64,000 bases of DNA from JAHIKV01 sp965195225 (GTDB lineage Bacteria; Planctomycetota; Planctomycetia; Pirellulales; Thermoguttaceae): positions 1-64,000 of the forward strand of contig CBDAFL010000085.1 in NCBI GenBank assembly GCA_965195225.1, in the 5' to 3' direction. Made by a program: the position numbers and the translations under genes. This document shows, piece after piece, positions 17,713 to 25,776 of the stretch. Every line of letters starts with the position of its first letter. Position 1 is the first letter of the stretch. Under the pieces are notes generated by a model, which was given only the letters and a program-made list of their open reading frames with translations, was not told the origin of the DNA and made no database searches.

Positions 17713-17764
17713 AGTCCGTTGAAAAAGCCACATGTTGGGGTGGCAGTATAACTGCCACCCCAAC
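17713..17764. repeat. partial copy of the AGCCCGTTGAAAAAG palindrome
   Basis: Contains AGTCCGTTGAAAAAGCCA, then the inner hairpin GTTGGGGTGGCAGT / ACTGCCACCCCAAC, but lacks the second outer arm. It is a half copy of the element at 4611-4694, sitting 2 bases after the stop of the preceding gene. Confidence 0.85.
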
Positions 17765-17944
17765 GAAACCTACCAAATCAGCTTTGACGGACCCATAGGC
17801 CCGCTCGGGAATGCGAAAATCACGCATAACCATGAATGGCGCCGTCGAGTGACCTATGTATTTTCAGGTGGGGAAGTATCCGAGGTCGAATCGTATCGCC
17901 GGCCGGCTTCTCCCGCCGAGTTCAACCATTCGAGGAGGTGGATT

Positions 17945-18631
17945 GTGAAGACTGTTGTTATCTCCCTGTTGGCGTTGACGCTTGCGTTGTGTTCGTTCTG
18001 TACGGCCGCCGATTATCCGGCCAAGGCGTACAAGGCGGACAAGTCGTCGCAAGAGGTCCAGATGAATGTTTCGCAAGACGGTTTTGCCGCGATGCAGGCG
18101 GTTCGCGCCGCGCGCGTCGCCATCTTCAACGGCGAACCGAACGTGACGACCCAGATGCTGAACAAGGCGAAAAACGGCTTGTATGCAGCCACGAAGAACG
18201 CGTCGCCGTTCACGCCGTTCTCGAAAACCATCGGCGGCGGACAGCCCGTCACGGGCAAGACTCAAACCGCGCATACGGTTTGGATTCCCATCGACGGCAG
18301 CGTCGCCTTGGCCGAGACTTACGTCCCTTCGCCCGAAAAAGCGGGGCACATCAACAAGGCGAACAAGTTTTTCAAGAACGGTCAAAGCAAGGAAGCGATC
18401 AACGAGCTTTGGCTCGGCGAGATCGACGTGACGTACACTTGCGTTTTGATGCCCTTGGAGGCGACGATAAAATGCGTCACCGAGGCCACCAAGCTTGCCA
18501 ACGAGCACAAATACTACGAGGCAAACTTGGCGCTGAAGGCGGCCGAGGATGGGCTGATCGTTGACTCCACGAGTTTGATTGGAATGCCAAACATGGATAG
18601 CGAGAAACAGCTCAAGCAATCGAAATGGTAA
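17945..18631 (+). CDS. YfdX-family exported protein
   Basis: A 228-residue protein with a signal peptide (KTVVISLLALTLALCSFCTA, cut near A22). The mature part carries SQDGFAAMQAVRAARVAIFN followed by an 'mL..A...L..A' helix, which matches the YfdX family (E. coli YfdX: 'dGf.Amrdvr.ARiAIF.g'). YfdX proteins are periplasmic oligomers induced by the EvgAS acid/multidrug-response system in E. coli, with suggested chaperone-like roles. The GTG start at 17945 is preceded by GAGGAGG at 7 bases; the open frame further upstream has no signal peptide and no ribosome site. The gene is single; no regulator is nearby. Confidence 0.8.
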   Translation: MKTVVISLLALTLALCSFCTAADYPAKAYKADKSSQEVQMNVSQDGFAAMQAVRAARVAIFNGEPNVTTQMLNKAKNGLYAATKNASPFTPFSKTIGGGQPVTGKTQTAHTVWIPIDGSVALAETYVPSPEKAGHINKANKFFKNGQSKEAINELWLGEIDVTYTCVLMPLEATIKCVTEATKLANEHKYYEANLALKAAEDGLIVDSTSLIGMPNMDSEKQLKQSKW

Positions 18632-18902
18632 ACCGCTTGCAGCCGCGAACGCAAAGGCGTTAAGCGAAAGGGAGTTCCGGAGGAGTTCCGAGGACGGCAG
18701 GCGCAATTCACGATAATTGCAAATGCTGTTCTCGGAACTTCGCTTACTGTAGGTATACCTTGTTTCAGTAGATTTTGCCATTGTGCAACAAGGTAGTAGT
18801 TTTCGTTGCTGAAAGCCATTGGAACGGGGGGGGCGGATTTTCTTTTCCAACCCATTTGACAGCTTCGCGGCGTTCTGCTAGATTCATCTCCGTTACGATG
18901 TG
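18632..18902. other. upstream region of the cobalamin riboswitch
   Basis: About 270 bases with no gene; the promoter of the riboswitch transcript must lie here, but I see no strong -35/-10 pair. Confidence 0.35.
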
Positions 18903-19122
18903 CGTTGGTGGTCGGTCTTTCCCGTGGGACAAGGCCGACAAACAGGGAACACCGGTGCGAATCCGGGGCGGCCCCGCCGCTGTAACCGAGTGAGACGTAG
19001 GACAGGTTGCCAACTTGTCCCACAAAATGGGCGGTCCGATCTGATTGGCCATTGCCGCGCGGTGGGCGTGCGGCGAGAAGGCTGGACCGGCCCGAACTCG
19101 GGAGCCAGAAGACCTACCAACG
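18903..19122 (+). promoter_or_regulatory. cobalamin (B12) riboswitch
   Basis: The core matches the adenosylcobalamin/cobalamin class: ACAGGGAACACCGGTGCGAA, then TCCGGGGCGGCCCCGCCGCT followed by GTAACCGAG, and further on CTCGGGAGCCAGAAGACC (B12 box). The closing P1 helix is visible: CGTTGGTGGTC (18903-18913) pairs with GACCTACCAACG (19111-19122). About 70 bases separate it from the next ATG, and that gap contains a hairpin GCGGCC (19131-19136) / GGCCGC (19153-19158) followed by AATAATTGTT, a candidate expression platform. Ligand binding would normally switch the downstream genes off. Confidence 0.93.
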
Positions 19123-19193
19123 CGTTGGCTGCGGCCCGTTGCGAGGGACAGAGGCCGCAATAATTGTTGACGTCTTGCTGTTCCGGTTTTCCG

Positions 19194-20042
19194 ATGGCAC
19201 GTTTAGCCCGTGGGCTTTCCCGCCGCGCATGTAGCGCTGGTTTCTCGTTGATCGAGTTACTGGTGGTCATTACGATCATCGGCGTCTTGATCGCGATGTT
19301 GTTGCCGGCGGTTCAGGCTGCCCGCGAGGCCGCCCGGCGCGTTTCCTGCTTCAACAACCTTCACCAGATCGGCCTGGGACTGCACGGCTATCACGAGGTC
19401 CACGGATGTTTTCCGCCGGGCTGCTGCGAACCGGGCGGCAAGTTGATCGCCTGGTCGGTCTTCTTGCTGCCGTACATCGAACAGCAGAACATCCATGAAC
19501 AATTTCATTTCGACAAAAGCTATAAAGCCCCGGAGAACAGCTTCGCCACGCACCAGATCATTTCCACGTATCTGTGTCCGAGCACGAGCCGCTTCGGCTT
19601 CGGACGGCTCGGCGGCGTGACGGTCGACAACCTGGAAACGAGGAGCGACCGCGACGGCATGGGATGCATCGATTACGGCGGCATGTACGGCTGGTCCGTC
19701 GATACCATGACGAGGGGCACGGGCGTTATGGTTTACGACAATTCAATCACTCTTTCGGACGTCCGCGACGGGGCGTCGCACACGATCATCGTCGCGGAAG
19801 ACACCGGCCGCGGCTGGCCGTGCAACGGCGAATGGTCGAACGGCCAAAACATCTTCGATCAAACCGGTCCCATCAACGTCTCGCAAAACAACGAGATGTG
19901 GAGCGATCATCCGGGCGGAGTGTGTGCCGCGTTTTGCGACGGGTCCGCGCGTTTTTTGAGCGAATTGTTGAGCGTGGACGTCGTCAAAGCCCTTTGCACC
20001 CGCGACGGTGAGGAAGTCGTCGCCATCGGTGCGGCGGAATGA
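19194..20042 (+). CDS. DUF1559 prepilin-type protein under riboswitch control
   Basis: A 282-residue protein with a type IV prepilin-like N-terminus: a basic leader (ARLARGLSRRA), then GFSLIELLVVITIIGVLIAM with the processing glycine and Glu+5. The large extracellular domain ends with DHPGGVCAAFCDGSARFLSE, the H-x9-DG signature of DUF1559 (SBP_bac_10-like) proteins, which are massively expanded in Planctomycetes. Such proteins are thought to be pseudopilins of the outer envelope; function is unknown. ATG at 19194 gives a leader of normal length; an in-frame TTG at 19164 is possible. It is the first gene after the cobalamin riboswitch, which suggests a role in corrinoid acquisition. That is inference. 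Confidence 0.85.
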   Translation: MARLARGLSRRACSAGFSLIELLVVITIIGVLIAMLLPAVQAAREAARRVSCFNNLHQIGLGLHGYHEVHGCFPPGCCEPGGKLIAWSVFLLPYIEQQNIHEQFHFDKSYKAPENSFATHQIISTYLCPSTSRFGFGRLGGVTVDNLETRSDRDGMGCIDYGGMYGWSVDTMTRGTGVMVYDNSITLSDVRDGASHTIIVAEDTGRGWPCNGEWSNGQNIFDQTGPINVSQNNEMWSDHPGGVCAAFCDGSARFLSELLSVDVVKALCTRDGEEVVAIGAAE

Positions 20043-20142
20043 CAGGAAGCAGGACGGAAATGATTTCGTTCTACGGAAATTGGAGTTGTTGTTTTTGTGC
20101 CGCGAGGCAACGTTTTATTGTTTTTACAAAGGAGAAGCAGCA

Positions 20143-20811
20143 ATGAGTGCGTCAACGCATCCACGCGCGGCGTCTTTCGTCGTCGGAACGGTTTTTGTTT
20201 TTGGGACGGCGTTTTTCGTCCTGATTGGCGCGGCCCGTGCTTCCACGATCGACGACATCAATGTCGTAGACTGGTACGGCGAGGGCGCGAACCGAACGGC
20301 GCTCGTAATCGACTTTTCCACGGGAAACGGCGCAAGCGACAGCTTTGCCTTCGGTTTGAACTATGACGCCGCGGGCGGAACAATTTCGGTGTATGACGTG
20401 ATGTATCAACTTCACACGGAAACCGACAGCACATTTGATTTCTTTGAATGCTATTGGAACGAAACCTTGGGCTACGAAATTCTCTCCATGTCCTACACGA
20501 TAAGTTCGGAGCTTTCCTACAGCGAGGCGACCGACTGGCCCAACTTGTATTTGTATCTCTGGACGAGCGGCGACGCCGGCGACACCTGGAGTTACTCTTG
20601 GTGGGGCGCCAGCAACCAAACGCTCGAAGACGGCGATATTGCCGGATGGGTGTTTGCCGTGCCCGATACTTCCGGAACTTGGGACACGAATCCTGATTTT
20701 GGAAGCAACTATACAGAGCCGGTCATGCCCGTGCCCGAGCCGTCAACCCTAGTCTTACTAATCGTCGGGATTCTTGCGACACTCGCCTGGCGGCGGTGGC
20801 GACGGGGATAG
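20143..20811 (+). CDS. PEP-CTERM surface protein, second gene of the riboswitch locus
   Basis: A 222-residue protein with a signal sequence (VVGTVFVFGTAFFVLIGAARA) and a C-terminal sorting signal: VPEPSTLVLLIVGILA, then a hydrophobic helix and RRWRRG. The PEP motif is cut and anchored by exosortase in other bacteria. The mature domain begins VDWYGEGANRTALVIDFSTG and contains WSYSWWGASNQTLEDGDIAGW; I recall this G-x-G-x-N-x-x-A-L-V-I-D-F pattern from surface proteins of other phyla but cannot verify a family name. AAGGAGAAG lies 6 bases before the ATG. It follows the DUF1559 gene by 100 bases with no obvious terminator, so both should share the riboswitch. Confidence 0.85.
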   Translation: MSASTHPRAASFVVGTVFVFGTAFFVLIGAARASTIDDINVVDWYGEGANRTALVIDFSTGNGASDSFAFGLNYDAAGGTISVYDVMYQLHTETDSTFDFFECYWNETLGYEILSMSYTISSELSYSEATDWPNLYLYLWTSGDAGDTWSYSWWGASNQTLEDGDIAGWVFAVPDTSGTWDTNPDFGSNYTEPVMPVPEPSTLVLLIVGILATLAWRRWRRG

Positions 20812-20821
20812 GGGATTGAGG

Positions 20822-20881
20822 AGGTAGGACGTAGGATGTAGGATGGCGGTTGAATAATCCTACACCCGAACTCCTACGTCC
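20822..20881. repeat. imperfect inverted tandem repeat (GTAGGA / TCCTAC)
   Basis: GTAGGACGTAGGATGTAGGA followed by AATCCTACACCCGAACTCCT and ACGTCC; it fills the space up to the hemE start codon. Confidence 0.75.
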
Positions 20882-20882
20882 A

Positions 20883-21941
20883 ATGCCCGATCCCGCGTGG
20901 ATGAATAGCCTTTTGATGCGGGCCGTCCGGCGCGAGCCTGTCCGACGGACGCCCGTCTGGCTGATGCGTCAGGCCGGCCGCTATATGCCCGACTACAGGG
21001 AACTGCGGCGGAAGACCTCCTTCCTCGATCTGTGTAAGAACCCCGAGCTGGCGGCCGAGGTCATGATTGCGACCGTCGAGCGGATCGGCGTCGATGCGGC
21101 GATAATCTTCTCCGACCTGCTGTTGATCCTCGAGCCGATGGGTATGCGGCTGGAGTTCGCCGGCGGCGGGGGGCCGGTGCTGGACAATCCGATCCGTACC
21201 GCCGCCGATGTAGACCGATTGCTGGAACTGGAAACCGTCGAGCCGTTGGAGTTCGTCATGGAGGTGGTCCGCAAGACGCGGGCGGGCCTCGATCCGGCGC
21301 TGCCGCTGATCGGTTTCGCCGGCGCCCCGTTCACGCTGGCCGCGTATGCGATCGAGGGCGGATCAAGCCGCGACTATCGGCTTGTCAAAACACTGATGTA
21401 CACCGACACCGGCGCGTGGGACGCGCTGATGGGTCGGCTGGCCCGGGCGGTCACCCTTTACCTGAACGCCCAGATCGACGCCGGGGCGCAGTTGGTGCAG
21501 CTTTTCGACAGTTGGGCGGGCTGCCTGGGGCCGGACGACTATCGCCGCTACGTGTTGCCGCACAGCCGCTCGGTAATCGAGGGGCTTCGGCCCGGCGTGC
21601 CCGTGATCCACTTCGCCACCGGCAATTCCGCGCTGCTGCCGCTGTTGGGCGAGGCCTTCGGCGAGACGAAACGCCCGGCCGTGGTGGGCGTCGATTGGCG
21701 CATTAGACTCGACGACGCCTGGCGGGCGATCGGCCACGATCGGGCGATTCAGGGGAATCTCGACCCCGTGGTTTTATTGACCGATCCGTCGGAAATCCGC
21801 CGCCGGGCGAAGGAAATCCTCCTCCAAGCCGCCGGCCGGCCCGGCCATATTTTCAACCTTGGCCACGGAGTGCTGCCGCAGACGCCGCCGGAAAACGTCG
21901 TCGCATTGGTCGAGGCGGTGCATGAGCTAAGCGGCCGGTAG
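20883..21941 (+). CDS. hemE: uroporphyrinogen decarboxylase
   Basis: A 352-residue enzyme (normal length) that decarboxylates uroporphyrinogen III to coproporphyrinogen III in heme synthesis. Visible signatures: TPVWLMRQAGRYMPDYRELR (first family signature with substrate-binding Arg), IIFSDLLLILEPMG, FAGAPFTLAAYAIEG (second signature), QLFDSWAG and NLGHGVLPQTPPENV. Starts: ATG at 20883 was taken, with ATG at 20901 and a TTG at 20850 inside the repeat as alternatives. It lies 70 bases after the B12-regulated PEP-CTERM gene, so read-through from the riboswitch transcript is possible; heme and cobalamin share the uroporphyrinogen III precursor. Confidence 0.96.
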   Translation: MPDPAWMNSLLMRAVRREPVRRTPVWLMRQAGRYMPDYRELRRKTSFLDLCKNPELAAEVMIATVERIGVDAAIIFSDLLLILEPMGMRLEFAGGGGPVLDNPIRTAADVDRLLELETVEPLEFVMEVVRKTRAGLDPALPLIGFAGAPFTLAAYAIEGGSSRDYRLVKTLMYTDTGAWDALMGRLARAVTLYLNAQIDAGAQLVQLFDSWAGCLGPDDYRRYVLPHSRSVIEGLRPGVPVIHFATGNSALLPLLGEAFGETKRPAVVGVDWRIRLDDAWRAIGHDRAIQGNLDPVVLLTDPSEIRRRAKEILLQAAGRPGHIFNLGHGVLPQTPPENVVALVEAVHELSGR

Positions 21942-22114
21942 TCGGTAGGCCGGGTTGCAACCCGGCGTCCAATGGTAATCATCATCCAACGTCATCCAAC
22001 CTTGCCGGGGCTTGATCCGGCCTATGGTACTTCAAGGCGTCTTTCCGCTCGCAATATAACGCGCCGATCGTGTAAAATGGAACCAATCGGGTTTGAGAAG
22101 CGTAGGAAACTGTG

Positions 22115-23092
22115 ATGGCAAAGAAGAGGAAATTGCAGATGAACGCAGACGAAATCCGGCGTCGATGCCGACTACCCTCACCCCCGGCCCCTCTCCCAAA
22201 GGGAGAGGGGAGAAAAAGGTTGTCCGCGCTTGGCCGTGGTTTCTTTCTTTGTCTGTTTTCCGCGGCTGCGTCGTTGAGCGCTTTCGGGGCGGAACGCTAC
22301 GGCAACCATTCTGCCGCCGAGTTCGAGCGGCACGTCAGGGAACTGAAGAAGAAGCTGCCCGACGATGGGTTCACCGTCGTGGTCGTGCCGCCGTTTGTGG
22401 TCGTCGGCGACGAGAAGCCGGAAAAGGTCCGACGCCGGGCGAAACATACCGTCGAGTGGGCAGTCAAGAAACTCAAGGCCGCCTACTTCGAGAAGGATCC
22501 CAAAGAGATACTCGACATCTGGCTCTTCAAGGACAAGGAGAGCTACCAACGGAACGCGAAGAAACTCTTCCGCACCAAGCCGGACACGCCCTTCGGCTAC
22601 TACTCGGCCGCCGACCGGGCACTGGTGATGAACATTTCCACGGGCGGCGGCACCCTGGTCCACGAGATCGTGCATCCCTTCGTGGCGGCCAATTTTCCCA
22701 AGTGCCCGGCCTGGTTCAACGAGGGCCTAGCCTCGCTCTACGAGCAATCCGGCGAAGAGAACGGCCAAATCCGCGGCCGTACCAACTGGCGTCTGCCGGG
22801 GCTGCAACGGGCGATCCGGAAAAATCGGGTTCCCTCCTTCAAGACGCTCTGTTCGACGACCACCAACGAGTTCTACATGATGGACAAGGGGACGAACTAC
22901 GCCCAGGCCAGATACCTCTGCTACTATCTCCAACAGCAAGGACTGTTGCGGAAGTTCTACCATCGTTTCCGCGCCAACTGCCGCCAAGACCCGACCGGCT
23001 ACGAAACCCTCAAAAAAATCCTCGGCCGCGAGGACATAGATAAGTTTCAGCGAGAATGGGAGGAGTACGTGTTGAAGCTGCGGTTCCGTTGA
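22115..23092 (+). CDS. HExxH metallopeptidase-like exported protein
   Basis: A 325-residue protein. The hydrophobic export signal (GFFLCLFSAAASLSAFGA) starts only near residue 42; the preceding segment includes SPPAPLPKGEGR, which is the translation of a dispersed palindrome (22175-22212). The mature part has TLVHEIVHPFVAANF, a zinc-binding HExxH, and PAWFNEGLASLYE about 20 residues later, supplying the third ligand (Glu) as in gluzincins. The family resembles planctomycete DUF1570-type peptidases. Substrate unknown. ATG at 22115 follows AGGAAAC; a GTG three bases upstream is equivalent. A start after the palindrome would restore an ordinary signal peptide but none with a ribosome site is visible. 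Confidence 0.75.
   Translation: MAKKRKLQMNADEIRRRCRLPSPPAPLPKGEGRKRLSALGRGFFLCLFSAAASLSAFGAERYGNHSAAEFERHVRELKKKLPDDGFTVVVVPPFVVVGDEKPEKVRRRAKHTVEWAVKKLKAAYFEKDPKEILDIWLFKDKESYQRNAKKLFRTKPDTPFGYYSAADRALVMNISTGGGTLVHEIVHPFVAANFPKCPAWFNEGLASLYEQSGEENGQIRGRTNWRLPGLQRAIRKNRVPSFKTLCSTTTNEFYMMDKGTNYAQARYLCYYLQQQGLLRKFYHRFRANCRQDPTGYETLKKILGREDIDKFQREWEEYVLKLRFR
22175..22212. repeat. CTCTCCCAAAGGGAGAG palindrome inside a coding region
   Basis: CCTCACCCCCGGCCCCTCTC followed by the hairpin CTCTCCCAAAGGGAGAG; same family as 28062, 36919 and (variant) 50700. Here it is translated in frame as part of the N-terminus of the peptidase gene. Confidence 0.9.
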
Positions 23093-23121
23093 GTTTTCGG
23101 GGTGCGGAAATCGGACTGCTG

Positions 23122-23149
23122 TCCTGGGTGTATTCACCCGGGTTAAATA
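23122..23149. repeat. REP palindrome (GGTGTATTCACC family), copy 1
   Basis: Reverse orientation: CCTGGGTGTATTCACCCGGG then TTAAATA. One mismatch in the stem. See the copies around the RAYT gene at 49057. Confidence 0.85.
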
Positions 23150-23174
23150 GCTGTTTTACGGACTAAACTCCGAA

Positions 23175-23945
23175 TTACCCGCTCTTCTTGCTTCCGGCAA
23201 TTCTCAGATAGCCATATACCCCGCCCAACAACGCCAGCCAGACGGCCCACCCGACGCCGGCGAACCAAAGACGCCCCGCAACCTTTGTCCGTCGGAGTTG
23301 GTCGAGGACGCGGTCCTTTGCCTTGCGGTCGAACTCGAGCAGAATGTGCCGTGTGGTCATCGGTCCAAACGAATGTTGCCGCACTTCCTCCCATTGGTCT
23401 TTGACGAGTTGGCGTAGGTAATCGTCGGGCAGGACGATCCGCCGCCGGATCTCTCCGCCAAGACACGCCTCGACGTAGCTGTCGAGGGCTTTCTGGAGGG
23501 TCGCGGGCAATTGGGCGTCGCATTCCGCCCGAGTCGTGTAAGGCCCGACGACGATGCTTATTTGATAAGCGTCGCCGACCGATCGCGGCGCGGCGTTGAC
23601 CCAGTCGGGCGCCTGGGAAGTTTTAGAGCCTATCCCAACATTCTCTTGTGGCGCAGCCGCCTCCGGCTGTCCAAGGAGATTCCGCACAGCCGGGGGCGGC
23701 TGCGCTCCAGTTTGGGCCTCGATGTTTTCCGCCGGCATCAAGGATGCGGCGAGCTCCGGACTTACAGCTTCTCTCTTAATCAACGATGAGAGCAAGAGGA
23801 CAAACATTACGAGAATCAGTCCTCCTGCCAGCAACGAGAATACCACCGGTCTTGTCTTGGAAAACAATATCAACACGATAAATATCGGCATCCCGATAAT
23901 TAGAAGAAGTACAAAGACCAATACGAGCAGCAATAAAACTGGCAT
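23175..23945 (-). CDS. hypothetical membrane protein coupled to the Ser/Thr kinase
   Basis: A 256-residue protein I do not recognise. It has two hydrophobic segments at the N-terminus (about 3-30, rich in L/V/I, and 33-60) and one at the C-terminus (about 225-250), with a soluble domain between (about 110-220). The soluble part includes EVRQHSFGPMTTRHILLEFD. In the middle, LGQPEAAAPQENVGIGS translates one arm of a palindrome (23649-23709). The start codon shares its A with the stop codon of the kinase gene (TGATG), so the two are translationally coupled and probably function together at the membrane. Confidence 0.7.
   Translation of the reverse strand: MPVLLLLVLVFVLLLIIGMPIFIVLILFSKTRPVVFSLLAGGLILVMFVLLLSSLIKREAVSPELAASLMPAENIEAQTGAQPPPAVRNLLGQPEAAAPQENVGIGSKTSQAPDWVNAAPRSVGDAYQISIVVGPYTTRAECDAQLPATLQKALDSYVEACLGGEIRRRIVLPDDYLRQLVKDQWEEVRQHSFGPMTTRHILLEFDRKAKDRVLDQLRRTKVAGRLWFAGVGWAVWLALLGGVYGYLRIAGSKKSG
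23649..23709. repeat. TGGCGCAGCCGCC palindrome inside a coding region
   Basis: Arms TGGCGCAGCCGCCTCCGGCT (23649-23668) and AGCCGGGGGCGGCTGCGCTCCA (23688-23709). It lies in frame inside the membrane-protein gene and encodes a low-complexity Pro/Ala/Gln-rich linker. Confidence 0.85.
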
Positions 23946-25630
23946 CAATAGTTCTCCAAGTGAATCTTTCTTTTCCTCGAATTCACCCAGGGGCTGGCTA
24001 ATTGAATCGACACGGAGATCGTGCCTGCGATCATCGGCAGCTTCGGTTGAGGAAACTGCCACAGATGGGCCACCAGCCCTGCCACGGCGACGCTCAGGAA
24101 CACCGTCCACAGACTGATCCGCGTCGGCCGCAATGGATCGGCCTGGCGCCACCAACGCATCACCAGGAACAGGGTGCCGAAGCAGGCGACGTGCGCCATC
24201 AACAACGGCCGACCGTTGACGGCGTCGTAGAAACTCGGCGGCAGTTTGTAGCCGGGCGGGTCGGGGTATCCGGCCGCGGGGGGCAGACCGACCATCAACG
24301 CCTCGGACAGCCCGAAGGCGATCGCGCCGACGCACATCCCGAGCACCATCATCAGGAAGCGGCGAAGGACGGGTTCGCCGCGAAAGCCCTCCCAAAACTT
24401 CGCCGGAACCAGCACCACGCACATACCCACCGTGCCGACCAGCAGCAGCCAGGCAAACTGCTCCGCCTTTGGGGCGACGGAAGAGAGAAAAAAGCCTTCG
24501 ATCAGCACCGCGACCACGCATATAACGGCCGCCGTCAGCGTGCCGACCAGGAGCGAACCGGCAAGCTCGGTGAAGCGTTGGTGCGTCGATTTAACCAGCA
24601 CCGCCGGCACGGGTTTTTCGTGCCAGCGAAGCCGGCCGTGCCGCTGGCGGTTTGCCATAAAGCCGCGACCGTCGGTCGCGCCCCGCTCTGGTGCGTCGGG
24701 CCGCGCTGTCGTATTCCCCGGCGCGACCGACGGTTGCGGCTTTATGTGGGTATTCCCTTGCGGCGGCAGGGCCGCGGCCATTTCCGCCGCCGAGCGAAAC
24801 CGCAACTCAGGGTCTTTTTCCAGGGCCTTGGCTACCACGTCTCGGAAGGGTCGCGGTAGCATCGAGACGTCGGGCTTCGCGGTCAGGTGTTTCATCAACA
24901 CCTCGCCGACGCTTTCGCCCTCGAAGGGAACCCGGCCGGTAAGCAACTCATAAAGGATCACGCCCAGGGCGTAGACGTCGATCTCCTTGCCGTATCGTCC
25001 GTTTGCCACCTCGGGCGCCATGTAGTGGACGGTGCCGATGCTTTCGGTCTGCCCGCTGTGGCTGCACGAGATGAACTTCGACAGTCCGTAGTCGCCGATT
25101 TTCACGATCCCTTCGTCGCGGAAGATGTTGCCCGGCTTCAGATCGCGATGGACGATGCCGCGCTGGTGCAAATAGGCGACTCCGGCGGCGATGCCGCGAA
25201 TCCAAGCCAACGCCTCATCCGGCGGCAGTCCGTTGGGGTGATCGTCCAGCACGTTCTCCAGCACACGGTCGGCCACGTACTCCATCACCACCCAGGTGTC
25301 GCCTTGATCATCTTGGCGGATGTCGTGGATGTCCAACAGGTTGGGGTGTTTCAGGTTGAGGCATTGTCGGATGCCGCGTAGTTCGACGTCGAGGTTGCGG
25401 CGGATCAGCTTCAGGGCGACTTCCTTGCCGGCGTCGCTGGTGGCGAAATAGATTTCGCCGAATCCACCCTGGCCGACGCATCGCTTGATGGTGTATCCGG
25501 CCAAGGGACGCGCGCCGGCGGCGTAGAGGAAGTGCCCGGCCGGTTGCCTTGCGGCGGCCGATTGATCGGCGGATCGCGGATCGGCTTCTCGGGCGTTCGG
25601 TTTCAAGGTTGGCGCCTGTTGTTGGACCAC
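23945..25630 (-). CDS. membrane Ser/Thr protein kinase
   Basis: A 561-residue protein. The kinase domain (about 45-290) is complete: GQGGFGEIY (P-loop), EVALKLIRR (ATP-binding Lys), IVHRDLKPGNIF (catalytic loop), KIGDYGLSK (a DYG in place of DFG), HYMAPEVANG (activation-segment end). It is followed by a linker (290-355) containing HIKPQPSVAPG and ATDGRGFM, which translate a palindrome (24656-24746), and by five or so hydrophobic helices (about 360-545). So the kinase is cytoplasmic and the C-terminus is in the membrane. Starts with GTG. Downstream partner at 23175 overlaps by one base. Confidence 0.92.
   Translation of the reverse strand: MVQQQAPTLKPNAREADPRSADQSAAARQPAGHFLYAAGARPLAGYTIKRCVGQGGFGEIYFATSDAGKEVALKLIRRNLDVELRGIRQCLNLKHPNLLDIHDIRQDDQGDTWVVMEYVADRVLENVLDDHPNGLPPDEALAWIRGIAAGVAYLHQRGIVHRDLKPGNIFRDEGIVKIGDYGLSKFISCSHSGQTESIGTVHYMAPEVANGRYGKEIDVYALGVILYELLTGRVPFEGESVGEVLMKHLTAKPDVSMLPRPFRDVVAKALEKDPELRFRSAAEMAAALPPQGNTHIKPQPSVAPGNTTARPDAPERGATDGRGFMANRQRHGRLRWHEKPVPAVLVKSTHQRFTELAGSLLVGTLTAAVICVVAVLIEGFFLSSVAPKAEQFAWLLLVGTVGMCVVLVPAKFWEGFRGEPVLRRFLMMVLGMCVGAIAFGLSEALMVGLPPAAGYPDPPGYKLPPSFYDAVNGRPLLMAHVACFGTLFLVMRWWRQADPLRPTRISLWTVFLSVAVAGLVAHLWQFPQPKLPMIAGTISVSIQLASPWVNSRKRKIHLENY
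24656..24746. repeat. CATAAAGCCGCGACCGTCGG palindrome inside the kinase gene
   Basis: Arms CATAAAGCCGCGACCGTCGG (24656-24675, continuing TCGCGCC) and GCGACCGACGGTTGCGGC... (24722-24746, ending TTTATG) with a 37-base middle. The same palindrome occurs in folC at 28533. It is in frame and occupies the linker between kinase and membrane domains. Confidence 0.92.
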
Positions 25631-25731
25631 GGTTACACTTCCGTATTGTACCGGCCGTGCGGGGGAAAATCTACTTGGGTAGCGGTCAGTGGTGGAAGCA
25701 TGGCGATTGTCACACGCAAGCCAGGAATTCG

Positions 25732-25776
25732 CTATCCACTACCCACTACCCACTACCCACTACCCACTACCCACTA
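25732..25776. repeat. tandem repeat of CCACTAC units
   Basis: Six CCACTAC units. The TAG stop codon of the gene at 25774 is the first TAGTGG unit of this array read on the minus strand. Confidence 0.92.
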
